DNA of 64,000 nt. It comes from Amaurobius ferox. Taxonomy: Eukaryota; Arthropoda; Arachnida; Araneae; Amaurobiidae. The stretch lies in the NCBI GenBank assembly GCA_951213105.1, contig OX578137.1, forward strand, positions 80,194,104 through 80,258,103, written 5' to 3'. The position numbers were made by a program, and so were the translations under genes. Of this stretch, positions 32,471 through 43,583 are shown one piece after another; the stretch's first letter is position 1; the number at the start of each line of letters is the position of its first letter. The notes below the pieces were generated by a model. That model saw nothing but the letters and a program-made list of their open reading frames with translations, had not been told where the DNA came from and searched no databases.

Positions 32471-34828
32471 ACTTTTGCCTCCAAATATGACCCTCTTACT
32501 TCAACCTATAAACCAGATAGTTATGTAATAAATACTCTGCAGAAAGAAAATAATTCGATCTAACAGAACAAAATGGATAACTTCTGATCAAAATGAACAT
32601 GGTATTTAAAACTATGCTGACAGTGACATTGGGATGTCTTTAGAGACCAGAGAAAATCAAAGTGTTTCTGATGAAAGGTATACTGACTGTTTCTGTAGTG
32701 TCTCTCTCATACAGAAGGACAGCCGCTCTGGAAATTAATCTAAAACATGTGGGCCAACAAGGCAAGGCCACGTTGAGTGATGCTATGGTTATAAAGCGCT
32801 AGTCGAATAAATATAATGGCTTCATCTCGGAATTCTGCCACTCGTCAGAAAAAAAAAATAGATGGATAATTTTACGGAAATAAATTATTCCATTAATGCG
32901 TAAGTAAATTTAAAATATTTTTTGCTATTAATGTGCTATCTTTTCTTTCTGTCACATCTTTTCTATACAACATTATTTAATTATATTATTCACTGTAAGT
33001 ACATTGAGTGTTTGAAATCCACAGAAAAGTTATTATAAAATGCATAACTGAAGATGGATTTGTCGCAATTGCGTTTCCACTTATCTGTGAAAAAGCTCTG
33101 ATATTTAAGGCGCTGAACATTTTAAATTATCCGAAGTTTCAGATCTCATGGGTTCGGATTAAAAGAGTTTTAGTGTATTTTTACATTCAAATGATGATTG
33201 GTTATATTTCATGTTTCTCTAAATAATGAGTTGTATGTGTAAGTAACACCGCACTCTAGATTTTAATTATTTATCTGAATAAGTTAATAATATTATCGAA
33301 CTTTCATTTTGAATACCGCAATAAAATAACGAAAAAGAAAACTCTGTTATGTACTTGAATTTTCAAATATACGTACAAGTGCAATAAAATATTCGTCTAT
33401 TTTTAATGTATCTGAAAGAAATACACATACTTTAGATAATTTCGGTTTCGAAACATTAAATGCAATGAACTTTAAAATACATTCTTTTCAACGCTAGAAG
33501 ATATCCTATTGTATATTTTTCTAATTAACAAATGTATGCCTAAACCCTTTGTGTGCATTAAAAATTTTGAAAAATCTTGATAATTATTTATTTTTAATTA
33601 AAATGTATAACATCTGAATATGTTTCATGAAATATTTTTTCGCTATAAAATTCTCACTGAAAGAGTATTTTAATTACTACTGTATCTGCATAGCTAATTA
33701 AATGTAAACTCTTCAGAGAGATATTTAATAACTGGAGAGAGTAATAAAGAAATTAATTAGATCATCACCGTTTTTAATTAATATGTTTCCTCCTTTGCAT
33801 AACAGATGGAACATAAAACGCGTAATCTTAACTCAGATGATAATAATGTTCAAAACGTAAATAAAGGTTCTTTATACAAAAATTTAAATGTTCTGCACCT
33901 GGTATTGCTGAAACAAGCTTTAGATAATAAATAAAATACAAATGATGTCTATTGATTTAAATGTATGGAATGAATTTTTAGCATGCTCTCAAACTCGAAA
34001 ACTGGCATCGTCATCTGATGTAAATGGAACTTGATTTGCTTGACATTCTAATCCAATGTTCGAAGAACTGTCTGTTTAGTTGCCATGAACTGGGGAAAAT
34101 GCAGATCTTATTAAGTTTTTCTTGCACCCAAAATAAAGTTAACGGTAATTAATAACTTATACTATGTGACCAAAACTAATGCACCATTAGGGTAACCAGC
34201 GTTAAAGCCTTTTATTATGGCTAAATCACCATAGAATTATAATCATTCCCCATTCATTCATTCTTGCCCAATTCTTAATATTAACTTACTTCTGCTTATT
34301 ATTATAGTTTATATTATTACTCATCATGATACACTTGCATCATTTAACAAAGCATTTTGCCAGGAGATATTTGCAAAGTGTCAGTGGTATGCCTAGTCCA
34401 AAATTTTATAATCGATTAATACATTCGATTGTCTATTCGATTCATTATTTATTAATTACTTAAATTATTTTACAGGGTTAATAAGGATTATAATTTTTAT
34501 CTATATGTATTAATAAAAACTCGTTGTATTGTGAATGCAGTCTATTTGTTCACTTTCCCTTCTTATACTTTAGAATGGAATTAGTATTTACAATTTTTAC
34601 GAATGACAAATTGGACATTGAATATTACACTTTAGGATTGGCAACAACTTCTTTGCACATCACGTTGGGTTAGTTTAGGTGGTTCAACATCAACAGTAAG
34701 TCAATTCTTTTCTTTTTAGTTTTTCAATTTCCTCAATCTATTTCAATGTATAGCACATTGGGACATCTAATGATCTTTTATTCACAGTAATAGGCCATTT
34801 AAAGAAATCTGCTAATATGAAACTGATG
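32471..34828. other. AT-rich stretch, nothing recognised
   Basis: No gene, RNA or repeat could be supported. A 72-residue frame at 33008-33226 has no known domain. Confidence 0.5.
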
Positions 34829-34870
34829 TACAGTAGAAGCCCCCTGATGATTTTACTGTTACAACACCTT
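34829..34870 (+). repeat. Isolated pogo/Tigger-like terminal repeat (weak)
   Basis: TACAGTAGAAGCCCCCTGATGA resembles the terminal repeats of pogo/Tigger transposons, which start CAGTAGAA.CCC. No partner end or transposase was found. Confidence 0.25.
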
Positions 34871-35139
34871 CATTCCATTGATCGCCATTCCATTTTGCTT
34901 TGGAATATTTGCTTTAAATTATAAGGGTAGTTTTCTAGGTATTCTTGTTTATGAATGGCATTCTCTTGAGCTTAATCTGGTTAGTTATTGAAATTTGTAG
35001 TAAAAGCGATGTCGCCTGGAATTGAATTGGAATATAAAGTTCAATATTTTGTCATTTCATCTCCATGTGATTTTGAATAATACCTAATATTTTTTTTAAA
35101 TATTCACTCATTTTTCTTTATAAAAATGAAAATGCATGG

Positions 35140-36535
35140 AGGAAGAGAAAGAATTCGTCACAAAAATGATCGTACAACGACACATTTTCGGATAAATTTA
35201 TAACTAAAATTATTGTCTGGCGCTTTTATTTATTTTTGCATTATAGTGGCATTTAAAAAAGTGTTTGGCTTTAATCTTTGCTTGCTTACTTAGTAATATT
35301 TAGTATTATTTAAAAATGGCTCGTAGCCGTATGGAAACAACGAACAGAATTCGAAAACTGATTACTTTTCATCATAGTAGTGGTAAATCAGTTCGTTTAA
35401 TTAGTAAATTTATCCCATTCTAAGGTGTAGTATGTGATAAAACGCTTTAAAGAAGAAAATTGGATCGAAAACAAGGTAAGGAAAGGTCGTCCGGCAAAGT
35501 TAACTCAACTTGATCAGAGATTTGTAGTTAGAAAATTTGTGAAAAATCCAAATTTGAGTGCTGTATAAATTTCTATAGAATTTACTGAAAAATTTTCTAC
35601 TTCAATTTCACCTGAAGCTGTTCGACGAGTGCTCAGATCAGCTGGATTATATAGACTTTCTGCCCGAAGAAAATGTTTTGTAAGTGTAAAAAAATTGAAA
35701 ACTTAGACTTTCCTTCGCAAAATCAATGATAAATAAACCCGAAACGTATTGGAATCATGTCTTATTTATAGGTGAAAGCAAATTTAACATTTTTGGTCCC
35801 TGTGGGCGCATAATTAGTTATATGGAGAAGAAAAAATGAGGAACGTAATCCCAAGAACTTAGTTGGAACAGTTAAGAATGGTGGTGCTGTCCTTATGTGG
35901 GGGTGCATGTCAGTATCAGAGCTAGATAATTTCGTATTTATTGGTGGCATAATGAATCATGCTATTTATTTAAATATTTTAAAAGACATTATCAGCCCAA
36001 AATTTCGGTATTGGAAACAACTTTTTTTATCAAGATAACGATTCTAAGGAGACAGCTCTCAATGTTCGCCTCTGGTGTATCCATAATTGTCCACAAGTTC
36101 TGAAAACACCACCTCCGTCACCGGATTTAAACTCAATAGAACACATTTGGAGAGAACTGGAGGTTTGAGTACGAAGACAAGACATTAAAATAAAAAGCGA
36201 ATTAAAAACTATAATGATCGAAGAATGGAGGAACATTGATGCAGAAATTACAAAAAAACTAGTAAACTCTATTTACAGACGCTTAAAAGGTGTTGTGGAT
36301 GCTAGAGGATATCTTACTAAGTACTAATTTACCGAAATATTACAATATTTACTGTATGTAGAGATTTTTTTTTTAAATTGTGCTATTACTTTTGTGACGT
36401 ATCTTTTTGGTTACTTTTTGATTATTAATTATTCAAAAAAAAAAGTTTTACTATGTTTTTAAAATTTTTTATGTAGTTTTGTTAAGAACATGTTATAGAT
36501 ATTAGTGTACGAACACTTTTGGGAGCCACTGTATA
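35140..36535 (+). mobile_element. Degenerate Tc1-like DNA transposon
   Basis: The right end reads GTACGAACACTTTTGGGAGCCACTGTA, the reverse of a common Tc1-family terminal repeat (CAGTGGCTCCC). An inner sub-terminal match exists: the stretch around ATTCGTCACAAAAATGA near 35153 corresponds to the reverse of TTACTTTTGTGACGTATC near 36388. The outer left repeat is not recognisable, so the left border is approximate. Confidence 0.75.
35316..36327 (+). pseudogene. Tc1-family transposase pseudogene
   Basis: The ancestral frame starts MARSRMETTNRIRKLI with a helix-turn-helix DNA-binding region and spans about 1012 bases, matching the usual length near 340 residues. It is broken by stops (near 35421, 35565, 35704 and 36165) and by frame changes. 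Recognisable family motifs are a VLF.GESKFNIFG segment, MWGCMS, a QDND-like segment near 36035, and SPDLNSIEHIWREL near 36118-36160. In the first of these the expected catalytic Asp reads as Gly (GGT at about 35771), so even without the stops it would be inactive. Normally the protein cuts and pastes the transposon at TA sites. The short minus-strand frames over it are shadows. Confidence 0.88.
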
Positions 36536-36625
36536 TATGTTGTTTAATATATTTGCATTCATTAAAATTCGCATTCATGATCCCGGAACATTTAACGTTC
36601 ATTGGTTATTCACACATAATTGATC

Positions 36626-36668
36626 GTAATAACACCGAATATATCTATGATATATTCGGTGTTATTAC
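36626..36668. repeat. Perfect 20-bp hairpin with 3-nt loop
   Basis: Arms 36626-36645 and 36649-36668 are exact reverse complements. It lies about 90 bases beyond the Tc1 end. Confidence 0.92.
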
Positions 36669-37544
36669 TGTATAATGACATATTCGGACTTTTTTAATAT
36701 AAAGTTCGTTTTGATGATTCTGAAAATTACATTCGATTTTGTTGAATGATCTTTAATTTTACTCTCTCCTGTAATCCGAGAGAAAAATTAAGGATTTGGA
36801 ACATATTGCGCCATCTATCGTAGGCGCTGAAAATCAAAAAAGAGAAAAATTATAAAATTGCTTGGAACAGATAACATTTGTTCAGAAATTAAACTCTTGC
36901 GTAAAGCTCGAAATGACAGCATCAATTTATACTCTATATAATAATTTGTTTATAATTTGCTTTGGGAACGAACGGCTTTGTTGTTTACAGTTGAAACAAA
37001 GAATACGTCATCCTTTTCAGTTTATCTTTTTGTGGTTTAAAAAAAATTGCAGTTATTTCTGTACAGAGAAGCAAATAAATCAATAAGAATTATATTCAAA
37101 TAATTCTATGATTCTAAACAGAAAATTATGAGGAAGTTCACGTATATTTCTACTTTGTGGAATATTGATGTTAAGGATGGGAGGAAGGGGGGGGGGGATA
37201 GATTTTTGTTCATTTTAACCATATTATATTTATTTTCTTTCTGATGTGTATTTATTTCAGACATATTATGACCAAATGATAAACTTTGAAATTAAAAAAG
37301 AATGTATTTTTAATTAACGTGAACACATTTTTCACTTTGACCAAATTTCGGGTTTGGCAACGACAAAAATACCCATATTTACTGATCACACATAGCAACT
37401 TCATTCTTTTTTACCGTCACTATTATACTCAACACATAAATTAGAAGAATTACTTTTTGAACTTATAGTATATATAACTTACTGTATAATTAAAAAGAAA
37501 CCAATCATGATATTATATCAGTATATCCAGCGTATCCCCTGGAA
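36669..37544. other. AT-rich stretch, nothing recognised
   Basis: It includes a run of G near 37189-37198 and a 74-residue frame (36862-37086) with no recognised domain. Confidence 0.45.
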
Positions 37545-38803
37545 GAATCTATATAAACAAGAAATATCAATCATGCTTAAAGCATTGATTATGAAACACT
37601 TTCCAACTCCAATGCAATTTTATTTAAACATGTCTAAAATGCATTACATTCCTCGGTAATATTTTAAAACTTATCACAATACTACATTAATTTATTATAT
37701 TTGAAAACTTAAATCATCATCGAAAAAAATGAACTTCTTTCAAATGACGGCATTGAAATATAAATTGCCTGGTTTAAACATCTCTAAAATGTGATACATT
37801 CCTCGATAACAATTTTAGAATTATCTTAACACTACGATAATTTATTATATTTGAAAACTTCATCGAAAACAACTGAAATTCATTCAAATGACGTCATAGA
37901 AAAAATAACACGCCTGGCTCTCTCTCTAAAAGCAGCATTTCATTCATAAATAATTTCCCATTCATGTCATTCATCACACTACTATAATAATTTATTTTAT
38001 TTAAAAATTAAGACCATGGAGCTACAAGTAATTAAACTCTATGCGTAAAACTTCATCGAAAAAAATCGTCCTTCTCTTTGTAAAATCAATGAATATTTCA
38101 TTCATATCAGCTATGCAGACTCCATGAACTAAATGATTTAGTGTTAAAGAAATACAGCAATTCTAATGCAACTCATTCTACATATTTTGCTGTTTACATT
38201 TTACATAGGTGAAAAATAGGCTTCGTTGTAGAAATAATGAAATTTGGATCAGCTTTTAAACTCAAATATATTGTAATTGCGTTGTTTCAGTATCTAGATG
38301 CACATAATTTAAGCAAAAATAAAGTGATTTTAGGACAGATACAACACTCAATATGAATTAAAAATAACTTTAAAAATCACGATTTTGAGACAAGATGTAT
38401 GCCATATATCATTTTGAAGTGGGTCACGTGATCTTTTCATATCATGGTCACGTGATCGTTTTATATAGGAGGTGTTATTATTATTATTATTTTTATTTAA
38501 AAAACTTTTTATTTAAAAATTTCGCTGAATTTTTTTTTATATATTTTATGGAACAATTTGAATATTACCTAAAATTTTCGACGCAATTTGTGAATTTTAA
38601 ATCCGCTTAAAAAATGTTTGAAGAAATAGGTGCCATAAGGCTCAATGTATTTCATTTTTTCAACCCGGGTTCAATCCAAAACTAATTGGGTGATATTATT
38701 CATTTATATTCCAATAGGTCCTACAGACCGTCTGAACAACATACTAAAATTTCATTTTGATTAAGCCATAAACACTTCAACTTTGTTGTAAAGTGTTAAT
38801 AAA
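37545..38803 (+). repeat. Dispersed repeat R, copy 1
   Basis: It starts near AAGAAATATCAATCATGC...AAAGCATTGATTATGAAACAC and ends with CCTACAGACCGTCTGAACAACATACTAAAATTTCATTTTGA and AACACTTCAACTTTGTTGTAAAGTGTT, a terminal imperfect hairpin. The first third has internal direct repeats around TTTAAACAT.TCTAAAATG.GATACATTCCTCG (37622 and 37777). The same order occurs at 50367-51545 and reversed at 49485-50330 and 51555-52135. No coding sequence is present. The 71-residue frame 38395-38610 is not credited. Confidence 0.75.
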
Positions 38804-39130
38804 ATTGAAAATATATATGTGTCTGTATGTGTGTTTTTGTCTCATCATCATGGAAGAACAGCCGCACCAAATTTTATGAAATTTGGTAGGTAGCAGTGAT
38901 ATAGTCATACTTAAAATATGACTCATATTTAGGGTTTCTAGGACCAGGGGTTGTCGAGATATTAATGAAAATCCCACAATTAAGTCTTCTATAGAGATAG
39001 CATTATGCAGACGATATGTGCCAATGTGCTTCGCCAATTTATGTGCAGAAAATGATATCATGTCTCTTAGAAATGGATTTAAATCCAATGTGCTTATACG
39101 GAAGACGATTTTTATTAAGTCTTTTTAGAT
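38804..39130 (+). repeat. Microsatellite plus AAATTTTATGAAATTTGG block (possible T1-related fragment)
   Basis: A TGTGTCTGTATGTGTGTTTTTGTCT stretch is followed by CACCAAATTTTATGAAATTTGGTAGGTAG, which resembles the inner module at 8255-8285. Termini are not evident. Confidence 0.4.
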
Positions 39131-39424
39131 TTAAATAATAAAGAAATATAATAATAAATAATAAAAATAAGTTTTATCGAAATTGCATTTTTGTCTAGAT
39201 TATCTCAATTATAGCCTTCTGGTTTAAAAATCACGGGGATTATTGATATTCACAATTTATTGCGCCATCTGTTTTATTTTGGCAGAGATTTCTGAAACTC
39301 ATATATTGTAGTACGGATAATCTTTTACTAATACACGGGTATATCTTCCAATCTACGAGAATGTAAGTAATACGGGTGTAACTTACCATTCAATTTTAGC
39401 GCTTTCATTTTGGCATATATATTG

Positions 39425-39735
39425 ATTCAATTTCATATTTGTTTGTAAATTTGTATACAAACAGTACTAGGATGTTTCATTTTTCAAGTCTGCCCTTAAA
39501 GTTATTTTTTATAACAAATATTGTTATTTCAAACAGTTATTTTATAGAACAGTTATTTTCTATAGAACAGAGTTTGTTAAACTTCTTTTAAGAGCATTGA
39601 TTTAAATATTTTAATAGGATGTTTCGAATGGCAATATCATTTAGAATACTATAGGAATTTGCACATGATTGTGAATTTTAAGTTTCTTTATAATGTATAT
39701 ACCATACGAAGAACAGGTATACAGCTAGTAAACAA
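39425..39735 (-). repeat. Dispersed repeat C, copy 2, minus strand
   Basis: It is the reverse counterpart of 5985-6250, ending with GAAGAACAGGTATACAGCTAG. The reverse copy carries a small expansion around 39500-39590. Confidence 0.6.
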
Positions 39736-39928
39736 TAAGTATCGTTGTCTGTCTAAAATGCCACAATTTAAAGAAATGTTTTTAATTAATGAAATATATT
39801 CTGATATTCACTTACCATAGTTCTATTATAGTTTTTCTTAGATCACTGGAAAGTACTGTAAAATCCGTTCTCACTTTGCGAAATGTGTGCTCAGAATGTG
39901 TTAATGCAACGTTCATATCTAAAAGTTC

Positions 39929-40237
39929 ACATTAAAGTATATCCCTTTGCACGCTACCACAAATGCCGCCGTGTTCATACGGAGTACGATCACGTTAAAC
40001 ATGTGGGTCCGTATGTACTTCCGAGAGGTTGGTGGTAGGGGAAGGAGGGTACGGTCCCTGTGGATGCCTCCCCCACTGGGTTCCGGTCTAAATTGGGTGG
40101 CACTTCCCGGCCGTCCATACAGTTACCTTACACCTTTCTGGTAGGTCGGACGGTCTGGGTCTCAACAACAACATTAAAGTATATCCTTTCTGGTAGATCG
40201 GACGGTCTGGGTTTCAACAACAACATTAAAGTATATA
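39929..40237 (+). repeat. tRNA-derived SINE, 5' truncated, with duplicated tail and triple target
   Basis: ACATTAAAGTATATCC (39929-39944) precedes the SINE and recurs after its tail (40171-40186). It occurs again after a second tail (40223-40237, last base different). Body landmarks are CACGTTAAACATGTGGGTCCG, GAGAGGTTGGTGG, CCACTGGGTTCCGGTCTAAATTGGGTGGCAC, and the tail TCGGACGGTCTGGGT.TCAACAACAAC. The head is mostly missing. Open frames crossing it are not credited. Confidence 0.85.
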
Positions 40238-40735
40238 TAAAGTATAAGATATTTTCTTATAACCTTATGCTAAATCCTATGTTCAATATTTTCAGCTAAA
40301 GCGTCACAAGCTAAATATATTTCTAAAACTACAATATATGATGTTCAATTTCATCTCTCTGAATTATCAAAATTGCCATATCCATATCCTCCACTATAAT
40401 AAATCGAATAAAATAATATAAAAGTTTTTTTTTCAGATTCTCCCTAAATCAATGTGATTAATTTCAAGTTGGAAGGATGACTTAAATAGCATTAAATTTA
40501 AACCGACGGAATTTGCTGACGAATGTGTAACGAGTTCGTTAGTTTTAAATTATAATTAATCATTTAAATTTTGAGCGATATTACAAAAGAATAAAATAGA
40601 AAACAAATAGAGATAGAAAAATAAAATGTTTGGGGAAAGTAAGGTCCTGGCTACACATAAAATGTTTAAAATGATATAAGGTCAAGTTCTAATAAAGGAA
40701 AAAACGTCATTTTAACAGCTGAATGGATATAGAAT
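40238..40735. other. AT-rich stretch, nothing recognised
   Basis: No supported feature. Confidence 0.5.
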
Positions 40736-41175
40736 TCTCTATTTACCCGAAGAAAGTTCGTTCAATTCACTACTCAGATATGAGTACTTTACAGTTCCAC
40801 TCTTGCTGGAACTGATCCCTATAAGTAAAAATACTAAAAATACACAAGTTATGGATTTACAATCCATCTGAGAGAGCCAATCAGAAAACAGAATGAAGAA
40901 CACCCAGCAGATAATCTGAACAAATGCACAAGATTGGACGGCCACAAACCACGGCAAAAATGTTTCAAGAAGAAGTGACAAGGTAAAACAAGATTAAGAG
41001 AGTACAAATATGCCGAAGTTAAAATAAAATCACACAGGAGTAGAGAAGAAATAGGCAAAAATGGAACAAAAATAACGGAAAAGGATAGCATTACAAGGCG
41101 AACAACCAGACTCCAACATATACTCGAAACAGCTGCATGCTGCGTTTTATTAATTTGTGCTTAATTATGTTGTTT
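40736..41175. mobile_element. Inverted-arm element F2, partial copy (right end)
   Basis: CTCGAAACAGCTGCATGCTG (41123-41142) matches the right arm of F2, and GAGAGCCAATCAGAA near 40872 matches 4315. No matching left arm was found, so the copy is incomplete. Antisense frames 40739-41091 are not credited. Confidence 0.5.
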
Positions 41176-41466
41176 GAATTTTCCCTGACGCGTACACGTT
41201 CTATACAATCGAAAACAGAGGTCACAAAATTTTCGAATTTGGAATTTTTTTAGAACTTTAACAACAGTTTCACGTTGAAAACTTTTATATCTTGTACACA
41301 AAACAGATGAAAATGAAGGACGTATTAAGTAAAATTATCAATTCGATTTGAAATTTCAGGAAAGAGAATGTTGAGTACATAAAATCAAGAACAAAGCGTA
41401 TTTAATTAAAACGAAATGTCTTTAATTTAACACATCCTAAAAGACGTACAAAATATGTTAAAAACT

Positions 41467-41508
41467 GCCAGAGCGCTTTTGGACGTATATAAGCCCTTCA
41501 TCAGTGGC
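41467..41508 (-). ncRNA. Hammerhead-like motif in F1 left arm, damaged
   Basis: On the minus strand GCCA (41508-41505) and CTGATGA (41504-41498) are present. GAAA is replaced by AAAA (G to A at 41480) and stem II is mismatched. This is probably inactive. Confidence 0.4.
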
Positions 41509-42041
41509 TACATGAATAATAAAAACATGGAATGTTTAAAGCAAATTTGAACGAGTTTAAAGCAAATTTGCATAAAATATGAAATGGTAAATGAACTTAC
41601 TAAAAATAATACAAGAAATATACATATTGCCGTTTTTTAAAAAACTTTCCTTTTGGTCGTTGTAACAATCCACTTTGTATTCTTCTTTATGAATCCCTGT
41701 TTATTTATATTTACCGTGAATCCATAATTGTAATTTTGATCCTGTTCAAATTTTAAGTTATGTTTGGCGACTCATTCTCGACTCTATGCAATTCAAACCT
41801 CTTAAAAGTTATTTGTGACGTCATTCTCAGAAATTTCATGCTTGACGTTTTTCTAAAATTTATTTTAGTTCTTTTCTTGTAATATTTTTAAATTCGTAAG
41901 CGTTTAAACATATTTTGTAATTTCCGTGTATATTTCTTGTATTATTTTTAGTAAGTTCATTTACCATTTTATATTTTATGCAAATTTGCTTTAAACCAGT
42001 CTCTCTATATATAAACATTCTATGTTTTTATTATTCATGTA

Positions 42042-42083
42042 GCCACTGATGATGGACGTATATACGTCCGAAAGCGCTCTGGC
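42042..42083 (+). ncRNA. Hammerhead-ribozyme-like motif in F1 right arm
   Basis: The order fits a type I hammerhead. GCCA (42042-42045) pairs with TGGC (42080-42083) as helix I. The core CTGATGA is at 42046-42052. Helix II is GGACGT/ACGTCC (42054-42059/42064-42069) with an ATAT loop. GAAA follows at 42070-42073. Helix III would be the self-complementary AGC/GCT (42073-42078). The cleavage triplet would be CTC ending at 42079. An extra T at 42053 between core and helix II departs from the usual G-C closing pair, and the loop-less helix III would need dimerisation. Confidence 0.5.
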
Positions 42084-42385
42084 AGTTTTTAACATATTTT
42101 GTACGTCTTTTAGGATGTGTTAAATAAAATACCTTTCGTTTTTTAAAAAACGCTTTGTCCTTGATTTCATCTATTGAATGCAGACGTGATACTAATCTTG
42201 ATTATGTTGAGTACAGTTCGAGTTTGGAAATAAAGATACGAACCTTAGTAGCTCATTAGATAGTGTGAAGTTAGACTAGTTGGAGGCTTCTCTGATTTGA
42301 TTCCATTTCTGTCTGATTCACAAGTTTTCTGCAACTGCCACATTAATTTACGTCTTCCAAACTTCAACATGTTATAAAAAATATC

Positions 42386-42855
42386 TCAGCCATTTCGTCA
42401 TAAGAAAATTTCACTGAAACGTATAGTATCACATTAAAAATTCATTGTTTCTAAAGTGTTCCCAAACTCTGAATGGTAATTTGAAAATGTCTCGAAAAGA
42501 AACAATAATACTGCGAAAATGTAATTAAATGTAACATTTATTTGTTCTAAACCATATTACATCTACTTCAACGCATACAAAAGAACTGTACACTCGAAAC
42601 GAGTGTATAAACTCGTATTTATTTTCAACTAGTTAACTTCAGAAGAAATGCAGCTTTGAAAGCCCAAAACTGCAGCCTCTCGAGAGTTCAAAAGAAGATA
42701 GATATTTACTTTGAAAAGTCGTGTCCTTTGAACGGATATATTCATTCAAAATTCTTTACGCAGTAGCAGTTTTCCAAAATATCTGCATAGAGTTTCACTT
42801 CAAGTTCGAAACGCAAAACGCAGGTACTTTAGCAGTTTAGAATATTTTATTTTTT
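42386..42855 (+). repeat. 470-bp direct repeat, copy 1
   Basis: From CAGCCATTTCGTCA (42388) to AATATTTTATTTTTT (42855) the sequence recurs at 43112-43583 with scattered substitutions. It contains a perfect small hairpin, ACACTCG/CGAGTGT, around 42590-42606. No coding capacity. Confidence 0.9.
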
Positions 42856-43111
42856 AGTAGAAGAAAAAATATGTTTGTGAAGCGCAATTAATTTATTGTT
42901 TAAAAGACAGTGAATTTATTTATGATAGAAGAATGAATGTACATAAACTGCTTAAATAGATGATAACCAAACAGAACACAGAACACTTATTTTGGTATAT
43001 TACTTTGAGCCAATATTGGACGTTTTACCAGTGCTATAAGCATTGCACAAATACACATAACACATGCAATAAATATAAATTATGATATTTCTGTTTATAT
43101 ATTTCTGTTTG

Positions 43112-43583
43112 TTCAGCCATTTCGTCATGAGAAAGTTTCACTGAAACGTTTAGTATCACATTAAAAATTTATTGTTTCTAAAGTGTTCCCAAACTCTGAA
43201 TGGTAATTTAAAAATGTCTCGAAAAGAAATAATAATACTGCAAAAATGTAATTAAATGTAACATTTATTTGTTTTAAACAATATTGCATCTACTTCAACG
43301 CATACAAAAGACGTGTACACTCGAAACGAGTGTATAAACTCGTATTTATTTTCAACTAGTTAACTTCAGAAGAAATGCAGCTTTGAAAGCCCAAAACTGC
43401 AGTCTTCTCGAGAGTTCAAAAGAAGATAGATATTTACTTTGAAAAGTCGTGTCCTTTGAACGGATATATTCATTCAAAATTCTTTATGCAGTAGCAGTTT
43501 TCCAAAATATCTGCATAGAGTTTCACTTCAAGTTTGAAACGCAAAACGCAGGTACTTTAGCAGTTTAGAATATTTTATTTTTT
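43112..43583 (+). repeat. 470-bp direct repeat, copy 2
   Basis: It is a direct copy of 42386-42855 offset by 726 bases. About 256 bases of unrelated sequence lie between the copies. Confidence 0.9.

Larger units (their letters stand above)
41368..42215. mobile_element. Inverted-arm element F1 with 12-bp target duplication
   Basis: ATGTTGAGTACA occurs at 41368-41379 and 42204-42215 and brackets an 824-bp insert. Inside, the left arm (41381-about 41640) and right arm (about 41925-42170) are strong reverse complements, including the block from CACATCCTAAAAGACGTAC to GCCAGAGCGC. Each arm carries a hammerhead-like motif facing outward in opposite orientations. No coding sequence is present. The variable-length target duplication suggests insertion by a retroelement-type mechanism. 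Confidence 0.75.

Noticed and set aside
35316..36327. An active Tc1 transposase
   Set aside because: Several stops and frame changes, and the first catalytic Asp is replaced by Gly.
42589..42607. GAAAC within a hairpin (ACACTCG/CGAGTGT) as another hammerhead motif
   Set aside because: No CTGANGA core upstream at a suitable distance; it is only a small palindrome.
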